Below are positions 5,355 to 5,437 of a DNA stretch of 5,437 bases, piece after piece. Position 1 is the first letter of the stretch; each line of letters begins with the position of its first letter. Made by a program: the position numbers and the translations under genes. The stretch is taken from positions 1-5,437 of the forward strand of contig CACXFD010000158.1 of NCBI GenBank assembly GCA_902766845.1, given 5' to 3'. The notes under the pieces are model-generated. The model saw only the letters and a program-made list of their open reading frames with translations. It was not told the origin of the DNA and made no database searches. The DNA is from an uncultured Lachnospiraceae bacterium. GTDB taxonomy: Bacteria > Bacillota > Clostridia > Lachnospirales > Lachnospiraceae.

Positions 5355-5363
5355 ATTATAACA
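5355..5363 (-). promoter_or_regulatory. Possible leftward promoter just before the palindrome
   Basis: On the minus strand TGTTATAAT is a perfect extended -10 box. There is no recognisable -35 at 16 to 18 bases. A transcript would begin near 5348, a few bases before the palindrome stem. If active, it would make a hairpin RNA of about 55 bases ending at the TCTTTT tail, or read through towards trkA. Confidence 0.3.
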
Positions 5364-5402
5364 GAGGACTACTAAAGAATATTAAGTTTTGAGGGCATAG
5401 AA

Positions 5403-5431
5403 TTGACTTTTTTAGTTTACATAGGTAAAAT
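5403..5431 (+). promoter_or_regulatory. Rightward promoter of an unseen gene, with a TAGGTAAA operator motif
   Basis: TTGACT (5403-5408) and TAAAAT (5426-5431) with exactly 17 bases between form a strong sigma-A-type promoter reading out of the window. TAGGTAAA (5422-5429) overlaps the -10 box and matches the half-site found at nifS and iscR, including the following AATAG. A compact dyad TTTAC-ATAG-GTAAA (5416-5429) is also present. The 25-bp spaced arm expected at 5405-5412 is not conserved. The gene it drives is beyond the right edge. Confidence 0.75.
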
Positions 5432-5437
5432 AGAAAA

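Larger units (their letters stand above)
5120..5437. other. Gene-free regulatory region at the right edge
   Basis: This 318-bp stretch holds no convincing gene on either strand. It contains the trkA leader and leftward promoter, a small inverted repeat, the 46-bp palindrome, a possible leftward -10 box and a rightward promoter at the end. Its AT-rich segments contrast with the GC-rich genes. I looked for a cyclic di-AMP (ydaO-type) riboswitch before trkA and saw none; the leader of about 85 bases is too short for one. Confidence 0.7.

Noticed and set aside
2177..5392. A very long open frame on the plus strand, about 1071 codons, opposite trkH and trkA
   Set aside because: It is an antisense shadow. 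The GC-rich third codon positions of trkH and trkA remove stops from the opposite strand. The product is low-complexity and rich in Arg, Asp, Gln and Gly without domains, and the minus-strand genes carry full family motifs.
5403..5421. E. coli type 1 IscR site, because GACT-N5-AGT is present
   Set aside because: The outer parts of the consensus do not fit, and GACT belongs to the promoter -35 box. The TAGGTAAA motif shared with the nifS-iscR region is the better-supported candidate.
5120..5437. Cyclic di-AMP riboswitch before the potassium genes
   Set aside because: Such elements often control potassium transport in Firmicutes, but the leader of about 85 bases is too short and I could not find the conserved core motifs.

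Overview
The window suggests a GC-rich anaerobic Firmicute, probably a Clostridia gut or rumen lineage. This is an inference from three things: strong AGGAG-type ribosome binding sites, a minimal nifS-nifU iron-sulfur locus without iscA or hscBA in view, and high-GC coding sequence with AT-rich promoter islands. The genus cannot be named from the sequence alone. No mobile element, CRISPR array, tRNA or rRNA is visible.

Left part (1-2180): a divergent iron-sulfur cluster locus. Leftward run a cysteine desulfurase of NifS type (280-1467) and a NifU/IscU-type scaffold protein (1-264) that is cut by the window edge. Rightward runs an Rrf2-family regulator resembling IscR (1770-2180) with three cysteines placed to hold a cluster. 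The roughly 300-bp space between nifS and iscR contains two face-to-face sigma-A-type promoters. Each is overlaid by a 25-bp dyad built on TTTACCTA-N9-TAGGTAAA, perfect at the nifS promoter and degenerate on one side at iscR. The simplest reading is that IscR represses both units when clusters are plentiful. The iscR leader also carries a GC-rich hairpin and a 29-bp imperfect tandem repeat next to the start.

Middle (2181-2254): a strong bidirectional terminator separates iscR from the converging potassium genes.

Right part (2255-5119): trkA and trkH, read leftward with trkA first. They encode the two-RCK-domain nucleotide-binding regulatory subunit and the membrane pore subunit of a Trk potassium uptake system. 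A 72-bp gap between them holds a large imperfect hairpin ending two bases before the trkH ribosome binding site. A second perfect hairpin sits just before the trkA ribosome binding site, so translation of both subunits may be shaped by RNA structure.

Right edge (5120-5437): gene-free regulatory DNA. It holds the leftward trkA promoter, a small hairpin, a long 46-bp imperfect palindrome, and at the very end a rightward promoter with another TAGGTAAA motif across its -10 box. This suggests that an unseen gene to the right belongs to the same regulon as nifS and iscR. I found no new multi-gene system. The genes are familiar, and the points of interest are the shared operator and the RNA structures.
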